The notes below the pieces were generated by a model that was not told the origin of the DNA, did not search any database, and saw only the letters and a list, made by a program, of their open reading frames with translations. DNA of 64,000 bases from Eutrophocola sp964503965 (lineage in GTDB: Bacteria > Pseudomonadota > Gammaproteobacteria > Pseudomonadales > Pseudohongiellaceae), in contig CAZDCK010000007.1 in assembly GCA_964503965.1 (NCBI GenBank), positions 47,688 through 111,687 of the forward strand, read 5' to 3'. This document shows positions 42,855 through 52,213 of the stretch, one piece after another. The stretch's first letter is position 1, and the number at the start of each line of letters is the position of its first letter. The position numbers and the translations under genes were made by a program.

Positions 42855-44690
42855 ATGCTTGAATTATTGTGGTTAGTGCCGGTAATCCCTTTCATCGGAT
42901 TCCTCATTCTTACGCTGACCTGTGGAAAACTGCCACAGGTTCCCGCGGGGATTATTGGTGCGGGTTCCATTGGCCTGTCTTTCCTCGTTGCACTTTTTGT
43001 GGGTATGCAGTTCTCGGCAACCGAGGCCAGCTCATTTTCCCAGACCTTATGGACCTGGATGTCTGTAGGCGATTTTGATGCCGGATTCACCTTCTACCTG
43101 GATGGTGTTTCCATGGTCATGATGTATGTCATTACCGGGATCGGATTTCTGATTCATGTCTATGCCACAGGTTACATGAATGGTGATCCAAGCTTCGCCC
43201 GATTCTTCTCTTACATGAACCTTTTTGTCTCCGCCATGCTGATCCTGGTGCTGGCTGACAATCTGGTGCTGCTCTTCATGGGCTGGGAAGGTGTGGGACT
43301 GTGTTCATACCTGTTAATTGGCTTTTGGTACAAAGACCCCAACAATGGATACTGCGCTCGTAAAGCCTTCGTCATGACCAGGGTAGGGGATGCTTTCATG
43401 GCACTGGGTCTTTTTGCCCTGTTCGTCAGTACAGGCACCCTGAATATCCAGGAAGCCATGCTCAACGCCGAAATGGAATGGGAAGTCGGATCGGGAATTG
43501 CAACAGCAGTTACCTTGCTTCTGCTGGGGGGGGCGGTAGGTAAATCCGCGCAGCTGCCATTACAGACCTGGTTACCGGATGCCATGGCCGGGCCAACCCC
43601 CATTTCAGCGCTGATTCACGCCGCTACCATGGTTACAGCGGGTGTCTACCTGATCGCCAGGACCCATGTGCTTTATACACTGGCTCCTGAAATCCAGTAT
43701 CTGGTTGGTGTCATTGGCGCTATCACCCTGTTGATGGCTGGATTTACTGCTCTGACACAAAGCGATATCAAAAAAGTACTGGCATTTTCTACTGTAAGCC
43801 AGATCGGCTATATGTTTCTTGCCCTGGGTGTTGGTGCCTGGAACAGTGCCATTTTCCACCTGATGACGCATGCCTTCTTCAAGGCACTCCTGTTTCTTAC
43901 CGCTGGCTCAATCATTCTTGCCATGCACCATGAACAGGATATTTTCAAAATGGGCGGTCTGCGCAAGGACCTGCCCTGGAGTCACTGGCTGTTCCTGATT
44001 GGAACACTTGGCCTGGTGGCTTTCCCTGGCTTTTCCGGCTTTTTCTCGAAAGAGGAAATCTTGGCTTCAGCCCTGGCCAACCACGATGGCGGATTTATTC
44101 TGTTTCTGGCTGGAATGCTGGGTGCCGTCATGACTTACCTCTACAGCTTCAGATTATACTTCCTGGTCTTCTATGGGAAGAAAACCCATGATGGACATGA
44201 AGTGATGGGGCTGCATTTGCAGGGCCCTCTGGTATTACTGGCTGTTGGTGCCGTGCTTTCTGGTTATATCCACATTCCTGTTGATGCCGTATTCCCTGAA
44301 GGGGAAGAACATCATGCATCCATGATGGCCCAGGCGGCGATGATCCTTATTCCAATGCTTGGTTTTGTCCTGGCCTGGTGGGTTTTTATCAAGGGCCAGG
44401 TAGACACAGAGAAACTGGCGGGCCAGGGCTTTGGCGCTGCGCTTCACCGTTTCTGGTTTACCCAATGGGGGATGGATTGGCTCTATAACACCCTTATCTG
44501 CAAGCCTTATATGTGGTTGGCAGAATTTAACAAGAAAGATTTTATCGACTTTATTTACAACGGTTCGGCCAGGATAGTCCGTTTCTGCCATGACATCATG
44601 AGCGAAACCCAAACCGGGCAGCTGCGCTGGTATGCAATTAGCGTTGCCTATGGCTTGCTGTTATTAGTCACCATAGGAGTGCTGTTATGA
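42855..44690 (+). CDS. nuoL: NADH-quinone oxidoreductase subunit L
   Basis: NuoL is the distal Mrp-type antiporter-like proton-pumping subunit. The 611-aa product has about 14-16 membrane segments, GWEGVGLCSYLLIGFWY with the conserved Glu, the key-lysine segment GGAVGKSAQLPLQTWLPDAM, and the C-terminal lateral helix. Its length matches E. coli (613). Its stop overlaps the nuoM ATG by 4 nt. Confidence 0.97.
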   Translation: MLELLWLVPVIPFIGFLILTLTCGKLPQVPAGIIGAGSIGLSFLVALFVGMQFSATEASSFSQTLWTWMSVGDFDAGFTFYLDGVSMVMMYVITGIGFLIHVYATGYMNGDPSFARFFSYMNLFVSAMLILVLADNLVLLFMGWEGVGLCSYLLIGFWYKDPNNGYCARKAFVMTRVGDAFMALGLFALFVSTGTLNIQEAMLNAEMEWEVGSGIATAVTLLLLGGAVGKSAQLPLQTWLPDAMAGPTPISALIHAATMVTAGVYLIARTHVLYTLAPEIQYLVGVIGAITLLMAGFTALTQSDIKKVLAFSTVSQIGYMFLALGVGAWNSAIFHLMTHAFFKALLFLTAGSIILAMHHEQDIFKMGGLRKDLPWSHWLFLIGTLGLVAFPGFSGFFSKEEILASALANHDGGFILFLAGMLGAVMTYLYSFRLYFLVFYGKKTHDGHEVMGLHLQGPLVLLAVGAVLSGYIHIPVDAVFPEGEEHHASMMAQAAMILIPMLGFVLAWWVFIKGQVDTEKLAGQGFGAALHRFWFTQWGMDWLYNTLICKPYMWLAEFNKKDFIDFIYNGSARIVRFCHDIMSETQTGQLRWYAISVAYGLLLLVTIGVLL

Positions 44691-46192
44691 TCCTTGTCTG
44701 GTTAATAACAATCCTGTTCGTCGGCGGTATTGGCGCCTGGCTTTCAGAAAAGAGCAACCCGCAGTTACCCCGGGTGATAGCCCTGGCAACCATTCTGCTG
44801 GACCTGTTCCTGGTTGTGCTGATGTTCGTTGCACCAGGTGCCCTTGGCCTGGACAGTGCAGCCAGTGTGGCTGATCTTGGCCAGCCCGGGGAATGGCTGG
44901 TTCTGAGCAGCAATGAATGGATCCCCCGATTTGGTATCTCCTTCATTTTTGGTGCTGATGGGCTTGGTATGCTGCTCATCATGCTTACTGTTTTCCTGGG
45001 ACTGATGTCTCTTGGTTCAGCCTGGCATGAAATCAAGGATCAACCCGGGTTCTTCTATTTCAACCTGCTTTGGACACTGGCCGGTGTGATCGGCGTGTTT
45101 ACTGCTCTTGACCTGTTCCTGTTCTTCTTTTTCTGGGAAGTAATGCTCATCCCGATGTATTTCATCATCGCCATTTGGGGACATGAGAACAAGGAATACG
45201 CGGCGATGAAGTTTTTTATCTTCACACAGGTAAGTGGCATGCTTATGCTGCTGGCCATACTGGTGCTCGTATTCTTCCATTACCAGGATACCGATATACT
45301 GACATTCAGTTACTTTGACCTGTTGGGCACTAATATTCCTTCAGAGTATGGTTTCTGGCTAATGCTTGGATTTTTCCTGGCATTTGCCACAAAACTGCCT
45401 GCAGTACCTGTCCACAACTGGTTGCCGGATGCTCACTCACAGGCTCCAACTCCTGGGTCTGTTATTCTGGCTGGTATTCTGCTTAAAACCGGTGCGTACG
45501 GTCTGATTCGCTTTACGATTCCACTGTTTCCCGATGCCAGTGCAACTTTTGCTCCAACGGCCATGTTGATGGGGGTTATCAGTATCCTGTACACGGCCAA
45601 AGTGGCGTTTGGACAGAATGACCTCAAACGGTTGATAGCCTATACCTCTGTGAGTCATATGGGCTTTGTATTGCTTGGTGTCTATGCATGGACAGCACAG
45701 TCGGTGCAGGGCGCTGTGATGACGATGCTGGCTCATGGCTTCAGTGCAGCAGCCCTGTTTATGCTTGCGGGAGGTCTTCAACACCGTATTCATACTCGTC
45801 AAATGGACCAGATGGGTGGCCTTTGGGGCGCTGCTCCCAAAATGGCATTCATGGCACTGTTCTTTACGGTTGCTGCAGTAGGTATGCCGGGCCTGGGTAA
45901 TTTCATTGGAGAATTCCTGGTACTGCTGGGGACATTCAGGATAAGTATTGCGGCCGCCGCCCTGGCAGCGATTGGAATGGTCGTTGCTGCCGTGTATTCA
46001 TTAATCGTGATTCAGAAAGTCTTTCATGGTGAGAACAAGAACAATCTTGTGGTTGAAGACCTGACCACGATAGAAATGATCTGCCTTGGACTGATGATGA
46101 TTGGTCTGCTCTGGATGGGGCTTTATCCCCAGTCCATGCTTGACATGTCAGAACCGACATTGCGCAGTCTGGGTGTATTGTTTTTCGACTGA
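44687..46192 (+). CDS. nuoM: NADH-quinone oxidoreductase subunit M
   Basis: NuoM is the second antiporter-like proton-pumping subunit. The 501-aa product has about 14 membrane segments, the FFFWEVMLIPMYF segment with the conserved Glu, and KLPAVPVHNWLPDAHSQAP. The ATG overlaps the nuoL stop. It is followed by an unusually long 152-nt gap before nuoN that contains short tandem repeats. Confidence 0.97.
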   Translation: MILVWLITILFVGGIGAWLSEKSNPQLPRVIALATILLDLFLVVLMFVAPGALGLDSAASVADLGQPGEWLVLSSNEWIPRFGISFIFGADGLGMLLIMLTVFLGLMSLGSAWHEIKDQPGFFYFNLLWTLAGVIGVFTALDLFLFFFFWEVMLIPMYFIIAIWGHENKEYAAMKFFIFTQVSGMLMLLAILVLVFFHYQDTDILTFSYFDLLGTNIPSEYGFWLMLGFFLAFATKLPAVPVHNWLPDAHSQAPTPGSVILAGILLKTGAYGLIRFTIPLFPDASATFAPTAMLMGVISILYTAKVAFGQNDLKRLIAYTSVSHMGFVLLGVYAWTAQSVQGAVMTMLAHGFSAAALFMLAGGLQHRIHTRQMDQMGGLWGAAPKMAFMALFFTVAAVGMPGLGNFIGEFLVLLGTFRISIAAAALAAIGMVVAAVYSLIVIQKVFHGENKNNLVVEDLTTIEMICLGLMMIGLLWMGLYPQSMLDMSEPTLRSLGVLFFD

Positions 46193-46258
46193 CCGTACTG
46201 GTTACCCGAAAAACACATGAAGGTTAAAAAAAGTTAAGCGGTAAGAAAGACTAAAGAT

Positions 46259-46291
46259 GAACGTAAGACGAACGTAAGACGCACGAAAGGC
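46259..46291 (+). repeat. short 11-bp tandem repeat between nuoM and nuoN
   Basis: GAACGTAAGAC occurs twice in tandem (46259-46269, 46270-46280), followed by a degraded third copy, GCACGAAAGGC (46281-46291). The surrounding 100 nt are purine-rich. No coding role is seen. Confidence 0.7.
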
Positions 46292-46344
46292 GTACTAAAC
46301 AGAAATTCGCTTGAACAAGACATTTGAAGGTAGAAACAGTCACT

Positions 46345-47805
46345 ATGTATAGCAACCTCATTATCGACCTGATGCAGATTATCATGCTGACCCTGGGTTC
46401 AGTTGTGGTAATGATGACTGCTGCCTTCAAGCGCGACCATGCCATTGTCTCTGGTCTGACTGTGTTCAGCCTGACGGCTGCATTGCTGACTTTCCTGTTT
46501 ATCGAGCCAGTGCTGCCCCTGGAAGCAACCCAGTTGTTGATGATTGATGAATACAGTCTTTTCTTTTCCAACCTGATTATTGTTGGTGCCATTGCAACCG
46601 CTTTGCTTGCCTATCCATATTTTCAGCGTCACAGCGTCCAGAATGAGGAGTTTTATATCCTTCTCATGACCGCTACTCTTGGTGGTGTGGTGTTGGCGTG
46701 CAGTAACCACTTTGTGTCGTTCCTCATTGGTATGGAAATGATGGGGATCAGTCTTTATGCCATGATTGCCTATCCTGTGCATGATACGTCCAGTGCCAAG
46801 TTTCCACTGGAAGCGGCAATCAAGTACCTGATTATGTCAGGACTTACTTCCGGAATAACCCTGTTTGGTATCGCCCTGGTGTATGCCTATATTGGCACCT
46901 TGGGTTTTGATGAAATTCCTGCGGCATTGGCTGCAGCTGGCGACCTGAGCCCTGTGTTCCTGATGGGGGTTCTCATGATTGTTGCTGGTGCAGCCTTCAA
47001 ATTGTCCCTGGTTCCTTTCCACATCTGGACCCCGGATGTCTATGAAGGTGCACCGGTTCCGGTCACAGCTTACCTGGCAACGGTATCCAAGGCGGCCATG
47101 CTGGCTGTAACCATGAGACTCTTACTCGCATCCAATGCACTTGAATTCAATGCGGTAACGGCTGTACTGACAGTCATGGCCGCTGCCTCGATGATCATCG
47201 GTAATTTGCTGGCGGTAATGCAGGAAAATATCAAACGCCTGTTTGCCTATTCATCAATTGCCCACCTTGGTTATTTGATTGTCGTCGTTATCGCTGCTGC
47301 CAGGATAGAAAACGCACTGTCTGTTGAAGCCATGGGTTTTTACATTTTGGCTTACTTTATTATGTCCCTGGCTGGCTTTGCTGTGATCAGTGCTATTTCC
47401 AGCAACGAACATGAACTTGATCATCTGAGTGATTTTCGGGGTCTTTTCTGGCGTAACACCTGGGTTTCAGCTGTACTGATCACAGTGCTGCTCTCTCTGG
47501 CCGGTATTCCTTTAACAGCCGGGTTTATCGGCAAGTTCTATATTTTCAACTCCGGCGTGGAAGGTGAGCTTTGGTTCCTGCTGACCATGCTGATTATCGG
47601 TAGTGCGATAGGGCTTTACTACTATCTACGTCTGATCTACACCATGTTGCAACCGGCCGAAATTACGGGTGAAGATCCTGCCACGAATGCAATGCCCGCT
47701 GGAGTTCATGTTGTCATGGCTGCCATGACACTGGGAATTATTTATCTCGGTGTGTACCCAACCCCGATGATTAATACCCTGGAAAGTCTTGCTTCGGCAT
47801 TCTAG
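46345..47805 (+). CDS. nuoN: NADH-quinone oxidoreductase subunit N
   Basis: NuoN is the third antiporter-like subunit, next to NuoK. The ATG at 46345 gives 486 aa (485 in E. coli) beginning in a membrane segment. A TTG at 46324 would add seven residues. Conserved motifs include GMEMMGISLYAMIAY with its Glu and GAAFKLSLVPFHIWTPDVYEGAP with its Lys. It is the last gene of the nuo operon. A 7-bp hairpin follows but lacks a T-run. Confidence 0.96.
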   Translation: MYSNLIIDLMQIIMLTLGSVVVMMTAAFKRDHAIVSGLTVFSLTAALLTFLFIEPVLPLEATQLLMIDEYSLFFSNLIIVGAIATALLAYPYFQRHSVQNEEFYILLMTATLGGVVLACSNHFVSFLIGMEMMGISLYAMIAYPVHDTSSAKFPLEAAIKYLIMSGLTSGITLFGIALVYAYIGTLGFDEIPAALAAAGDLSPVFLMGVLMIVAGAAFKLSLVPFHIWTPDVYEGAPVPVTAYLATVSKAAMLAVTMRLLLASNALEFNAVTAVLTVMAAASMIIGNLLAVMQENIKRLFAYSSIAHLGYLIVVVIAAARIENALSVEAMGFYILAYFIMSLAGFAVISAISSNEHELDHLSDFRGLFWRNTWVSAVLITVLLSLAGIPLTAGFIGKFYIFNSGVEGELWFLLTMLIIGSAIGLYYYLRLIYTMLQPAEITGEDPATNAMPAGVHVVMAAMTLGIIYLGVYPTPMINTLESLASAF

Positions 47806-48152
47806 AGAAGGCCGGTAGATTTAATTATTGATCGTGCCACCGCAGGCACGACTTGACTTGAAATTTCCCACTTTACCCAATTCAACTGGTTAAAAATTAG
47901 CCATTTGAGTGCATTTCCTCGGATAAACCCCTGAAATTAGTATTATTTTTGCCTGTAGACTTGCAAAGACAAATCCTAAGTGATTAAAATCACTACCCCG
48001 TTGGATATTTGTGCAAACAGAGACACAATCTTTTAACTGACAAGTTAAGAATCCAGCCGGATAGTATTGGTGCAAAACAGTGCAACCAGGCGATAACCTG
48101 AAACAGACCGGATTATCTCAAAAGGTAATCAAGGCGGACCCGGAGCCCAGTC
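47806..48152 (+). other. 347-nt region between nuoN and the recombinase gene, rich in dyads
   Basis: No gene is seen. A 7-bp hairpin, TCGTGCC/GGCACGA (47832-47838, 47845-47851), follows nuoN without a T-run. Further dyads are AGTGATT-AA-AATCACT (47979-47994), TTAACT-GACA-AGTTAA (48033-48048) and GATTATC/GGTAATC (48111-48117, 48124-48130). GTGCAA recurs at 48011, 48070 and 48080. These could be operators or recombination-site elements. Confidence 0.5.
47961..47994 (+). promoter_or_regulatory. recombinase promoter with palindromic operator over the -10 box
   Basis: TTGCAA (47961-47966) and TAAAAT (47985-47990, 5 of 6) are 18 bp apart. The -10 box lies inside the 16-bp dyad AGTGATTAAAATCACT (47979-47994). 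A protein bound there would block RNA polymerase. The predicted transcript has a leader of about 155 nt before the recombinase ATG. Confidence 0.45.
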
Positions 48153-48854
48153 ATGTCGGTTTACAGCTATACACGTACTTCACAAATAGAACACCTGGAA
48201 ACTTCCCAGGATCTGGAAACCCTGCTTGAAAAAGAAGATCTGCGCTTGCAGACCTATGCGCTTGGCGAGGGTATGAAAGTGAATGAGCGCATCATTGACC
48301 AGGACCAGAAATGGAATATCAATTTTGCAAAACGCCCAGAAGCTGCCAGTTTGCTCAGAAAACTTCAACCTGGTGATATTGTGCTGGCCTGCACGCTGGA
48401 AAGGATATTCAGTAACTGTGAAGACATGGCAAATATGCTGCAGGAATTTCGTAAGCGCCGGGTCAAGCTTTATGTAGTTGATCTTGATGGTGAGGTCACG
48501 GATACAGAGTTTGCGCCTCAATTTACGGATGTGCTTAAAGTCTTCCACAGCCTGGAAAAGCGTCGCTCAACAGAGCGCATCAAAACCGTTAAACAAAGTC
48601 AGCGCAAGAAAGGCCGCTTCCTCGGAGGCAGCCGTCCCTTTGGCTACATGATCCATTCCAATGGCAAGTTGATTGAAAATCCCATGGAGCAGAAGGTCCT
48701 GAAAAAAATCCTCGACATGAAAAAACAGGGAAAATCCCTGCGGGCCATTTCCTCTGAAGTCAGTACCCCGATGATGCCGGTCAGTTTCAAGACTGTGCAA
48801 CGACTTATTAAACGCCACGACAGTGAAATCAACGCCAGGCAGGAAGACCGATAA
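48153..48854 (+). CDS. small serine recombinase (resolvase/invertase family)
   Basis: This is a site-specific DNA recombinase of the serine family. The 233-aa product has Arg8 and the nucleophile-position Ser10 (YTRTSQ), then RPEAASLLRKLQPGD. In the usual D-R-L-x-R motif it reads E83-R84-I-F-S87, so the normally essential second Arg is Ser. A long E-helix (ERIKTVKQSQRKKGR), a GGSRPFGY turn, and a C-terminal HTH-like segment (LRAISSEV...FKTVQRLIK) follow. The ATG has GGAG 7 nt upstream. No transposase, integron or partner genes are adjacent. The target is unknown, and it may have become a regulator. Confidence 0.83.
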   Translation: MSVYSYTRTSQIEHLETSQDLETLLEKEDLRLQTYALGEGMKVNERIIDQDQKWNINFAKRPEAASLLRKLQPGDIVLACTLERIFSNCEDMANMLQEFRKRRVKLYVVDLDGEVTDTEFAPQFTDVLKVFHSLEKRRSTERIKTVKQSQRKKGRFLGGSRPFGYMIHSNGKLIENPMEQKVLKKILDMKKQGKSLRAISSEVSTPMMPVSFKTVQRLIKRHDSEINARQEDR

Positions 48855-48937
48855 TCCGGTCTGTGCACTGTAATAAGCCTTTTTCACATGCCGATCAGGA
48901 TCATGCCTGACCTTTCCAGGTATGTTTTAATGCTGAC

Positions 48938-50185
48938 ATGCTGAAATCCATTCCTTTCCTGATAGGCCTGCGTTATATCCTTGCACGAAAAAATAACCGT
49001 GTAATTTCCTTTACATCCCTAATTTCCATGGCAGGACTCACCCTCGGTGTACTGGCGATCATTGTCGTTCTTTCGGTCTACAATGGTTCCCAGGGGGTTA
49101 TGCGTGAACGCACGCTGATTACGGTATCCCATGGTGAAATTTCGACACTGACTGCCTTTCCCGATTGGGAAAGCGGATTGTCAGTGCTCCAGGGGTATCC
49201 GGATATTTCAGGGGTCGCACCTTATGTATCCCTGGAAGGAATGCTCAGCCAGCAGGGGTATCACCAGGTCACAGAGATCAAGGGGATATCTCCAGAAGCT
49301 GAAATCAATGTATCTGCCATTGCAGATAATATGGTCGATGGTGAATTGGAGGATCTGGTCCCCGGTGAAAACGGCATCATCCTCGGCAGGGTCCTTGCCG
49401 GTAATCTCAGGTTGAACAGGGGGGATGCTGTTAATCTTGTGGTACCGGCTATCCAGGATAATAATCGGTTGAAACTGGAAATGCACCGTTTTACGGTTAA
49501 AGGTATTTTTGATCCCCGCTTCAGCATTGGATCAGAACTGGCTCTTGTCCACATTGATGACACTGCTGGCCTGCTGGCAGGGGGGGAGTTGTCGGCCAAC
49601 ATACAGTACCGGCTGAAGGTGCCTGATCCTGACGAGGCGAGGGCAGTTGTTGCCAGTAGTGTGTTACTGCTGGACCAGACATTTCCAGATGTTGGATTCT
49701 CGGGCAGGGACTGGAGCGTGACCGAGGCCAGTCTATTCAATGCTCTGAAAATGGAAAAACTACTCACCTGGTTCATGCTGATGATGATTGTTGCCATTGG
49801 TGCCTTCAATATTATTTCGACTCTGGTCATGTTGGTGTCGGACAAGAAAGCGGATATTGCTATCCTGAGAACAATGGGAGCTGGCGAAAAAACCATCATG
49901 GCAATATTCGTGGTTCAGGGAACCCTGGTGGGAATCCTGGGGACTGCTGCGGGGGCGCTGTTGGGTGTTCTGATTGTCAGTAATTTTTCTGGTATTACCG
50001 CCAGTCTTGATGGTTTTGTGGCTCCCGCCAGTCTGTATGTTATCAGCGCATTGCCAGCAACCCTTGATAGCACAGATGTCTGGATAACTTGTGTCATCGC
50101 GCTTGGCATAAGCTTTATAGCGACGCTGTATCCTGCGCTCAAGGCCTCTCAGATTTTACCAGCGGAAGTGCTGCGCTATGAATGA
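48938..50185 (+). CDS. lolC: lipoprotein-releasing system membrane protein LolC
   Basis: LolC and LolE with LolD form the inner-membrane ABC machine that extracts outer-membrane lipoproteins and passes them to LolA. The 415-aa product has an N-terminal membrane helix (about 25-50), a large periplasmic domain and three C-terminal helices (FtsX fold), with the conserved NIISTLVMLVSDKKADIAILRTMGA segment that contacts the ATPase. It is the first gene of lolCDE and overlaps lolD by 8 nt. Assignment as C rather than E rests on order. Confidence 0.92.
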   Translation: MLKSIPFLIGLRYILARKNNRVISFTSLISMAGLTLGVLAIIVVLSVYNGSQGVMRERTLITVSHGEISTLTAFPDWESGLSVLQGYPDISGVAPYVSLEGMLSQQGYHQVTEIKGISPEAEINVSAIADNMVDGELEDLVPGENGIILGRVLAGNLRLNRGDAVNLVVPAIQDNNRLKLEMHRFTVKGIFDPRFSIGSELALVHIDDTAGLLAGGELSANIQYRLKVPDPDEARAVVASSVLLLDQTFPDVGFSGRDWSVTEASLFNALKMEKLLTWFMLMMIVAIGAFNIISTLVMLVSDKKADIAILRTMGAGEKTIMAIFVVQGTLVGILGTAAGALLGVLIVSNFSGITASLDGFVAPASLYVISALPATLDSTDVWITCVIALGISFIATLYPALKASQILPAEVLRYE

Positions 50186-50876
50186 TCCTGTTCTGCATTG
50201 CGAGCAGCTTTGCCGTATTTACCAGGAAGGCAGTAACTCCCTGGAAGTACTCAGTGACGTGAATCTCTCCGTTATGCCCGGTGAAAGTGTAGCTATTACC
50301 GGTGCGTCAGGGTCCGGCAAGACGACGTTACTGAATCTGCTGGGTGGAATAGACAAACCAAGCCGGGGCAAAGTCTCTATTCTTGGTCAGGATATTGCTT
50401 TGTTGTCAGGCAAGGAACTGGACAAATTACGTAACCAGACACTTGGCTTCGTCTACCAGTTTCATCACCTACTTGGTGAGTTTTCAGCCATAGAAAACGC
50501 CGCCATGCCGTTGATTATCGCTCGTCGCCCATATGCTGAATGCCTGTCAAGGGCCAGTGATATTCTGGGAAAAGTCGGATTGAAAGATAGGCTACATCAT
50601 AAGCCGGCCCAGTTGTCCGGCGGTGAACGGCAGCGAGTCGCTATTGCACGGGCACTGGTGAATAATCCTGCCTGTGTCCTGATGGATGAACCAACGGGGA
50701 ATCTGGACCTCCATACTGCTGCTGACATTCATGAATTGATGCAGCAATTGAAAACAAGAATTACCACAAGCTTTATCGTAGTTACTCATGATCCTGCTTT
50801 TGCCTCACAAATGGATACAGCATATGAATTAACAGAGGGAATGCTTGTGCTTTCCCGTTCTACACGAGGGAGGTGA
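50178..50876 (+). CDS. lolD: lipoprotein-releasing system ATPase LolD
   Basis: LolD is the ABC ATPase powering lipoprotein release by LolCE. The 232-aa product has Walker A GASGSGKT at 42-49, a Q-loop region with FVYQFHHLLGEFSA typical of LolD, signature LSGGERQRV and Walker B CVLMDEPTGNLD. Its ATG is inside the lolC 3' end, and lolE begins 2 nt after its stop. Confidence 0.96.
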   Translation: MNDPVLHCEQLCRIYQEGSNSLEVLSDVNLSVMPGESVAITGASGSGKTTLLNLLGGIDKPSRGKVSILGQDIALLSGKELDKLRNQTLGFVYQFHHLLGEFSAIENAAMPLIIARRPYAECLSRASDILGKVGLKDRLHHKPAQLSGGERQRVAIARALVNNPACVLMDEPTGNLDLHTAADIHELMQQLKTRITTSFIVVTHDPAFASQMDTAYELTEGMLVLSRSTRGR

Positions 50877-50877
50877 C

Positions 50878-52134
50878 ATGCAATCTCCTCTCGCACTTAC
50901 GATAGGAAAACGTTACTCCTCGGTACGTTCCCGAAATCTTCTGACAGGGTTTATTTCATTACTGTCCATTACAGGGCTCGGCCTGGGAGTTGCCATTCTG
51001 ATCACTGTTCTTTCCGTCATGAACGGATTTGACCGGGAACTGCAGGACAGGATACTTGCCATGGTCCCTCATATCACCCTTTATGATGGAAGAACTTCGG
51101 CCTTGCAGAATGAAAAACAGTGGCAGGAGATCGCAACGAGCATTAATGCTTTACCGGGAGTTACGGGATCATCGCCATTTTTGCAGTTGCAGGGAATGTT
51201 GCTGGCCAATGGCAAGGGTAGGGGCGTTGTCCTTAATGGTATTAATCCCGAGGCCGAAGGCCGGGTGTCTGCCATCAACGAATTTTCCAGTCCAGGCAGT
51301 CTGGAGAGCCTGCGGAACAGAGATTACAACATACTGATTGGAGAAGAATTGGCCAACACTCTTGAAGTCTCTCTAGGGGATACCGTAACCCTTGTTTCTA
51401 CAGTTGTACCCATTACCCCCCTGGGAGAGTTTACTCGCAAGAAGCAATTTACTGTCAGCGGGCTAATCAGGGTTGGCTCTGAGCTGGATAACCGATTGGC
51501 TGTTGTCCATATTGGCGATGCCCAACGGGTGTATAGGCTGGGCGATGGTATTCACGGACTCAGGCTGCAGGTGAATGACCTTTTTGCTGTTGAAGGTATT
51601 TCCCGGACTATCCGCTCTGACATTACCAACGATTTCCAGATATCCAACTGGACATGGGAATACGGCAACATATATGAAAATATCAGGCTGTCCAAAACAC
51701 TTGTTGGACTGCTCCTTTCTCTCCTCGTGGCTGTCGCCGCTTTCAATGTCGTTGTAAGCCTGGTAATGGTGGTCAGGGACAAACAGGGTGATATTGCCAT
51801 CCTCAGGACCATGGGAGCCTCTTTGGGCAATATACGAAATATATTTCTGGTCCAGGGATTCTCCATCGGACTGATCGGGACAGGAGTCGGTCTTCTGCTG
51901 GGCATTATATTCTCCCTTACTGTAAGCGATATCGTGCTCTGGCTTGAACAGTTATTTGATATCCGTTTTCTCAGTGCGGATATCTACCCGATTAACTATC
52001 TGCCATCACAGATTCGCATCGCAGACCTGTTGCTCGTCTGCTTTTTATCACTATTTCTCACCATGCTCGCAACACTTCTGCCCGCATCCGTTGCTGCAAG
52101 AACAGATCCTGCTGTCGCGCTTCGATACGAATAG
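50878..52134 (+). CDS. lolE: lipoprotein-releasing system membrane protein LolE
   Basis: This is the second FtsX-type membrane subunit of the Lol releasing complex. I chose the ATG at 50878 behind a very strong GGGAGGTG ribosome site; an in-frame TTG at 50845 would add 11 residues inside lolD. The 418-aa product repeats the LolC architecture: an N-terminal helix, a periplasmic domain and three C-terminal helices, with VRDKQGDIAILRTMGAS. Its similarity to LolC suggests an old duplication. Confidence 0.94.
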   Translation: MQSPLALTIGKRYSSVRSRNLLTGFISLLSITGLGLGVAILITVLSVMNGFDRELQDRILAMVPHITLYDGRTSALQNEKQWQEIATSINALPGVTGSSPFLQLQGMLLANGKGRGVVLNGINPEAEGRVSAINEFSSPGSLESLRNRDYNILIGEELANTLEVSLGDTVTLVSTVVPITPLGEFTRKKQFTVSGLIRVGSELDNRLAVVHIGDAQRVYRLGDGIHGLRLQVNDLFAVEGISRTIRSDITNDFQISNWTWEYGNIYENIRLSKTLVGLLLSLLVAVAAFNVVVSLVMVVRDKQGDIAILRTMGASLGNIRNIFLVQGFSIGLIGTGVGLLLGIIFSLTVSDIVLWLEQLFDIRFLSADIYPINYLPSQIRIADLLLVCFLSLFLTMLATLLPASVAARTDPAVALRYE

Positions 52135-52213
52135 ACTTCACACAGCCACATCGGAAAGCACAACCACTATTTCTGTACTAACCTGATGATGATTCAGGCA
52201 AAGCAGGGACGTC

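Noticed and set aside
47832..47851. Hairpin after nuoN as an intrinsic terminator
   Set aside because: The 7-bp stem is good, but it is followed by CTTGACTTG, not a T-run. It may stabilise the mRNA end or work with Rho.
48153..48854. Recombinase as part of a transposon, integron or prophage
   Set aside because: There are no flanking long repeats, transposase, cassette or phage genes. Both neighbours are intact core operons.
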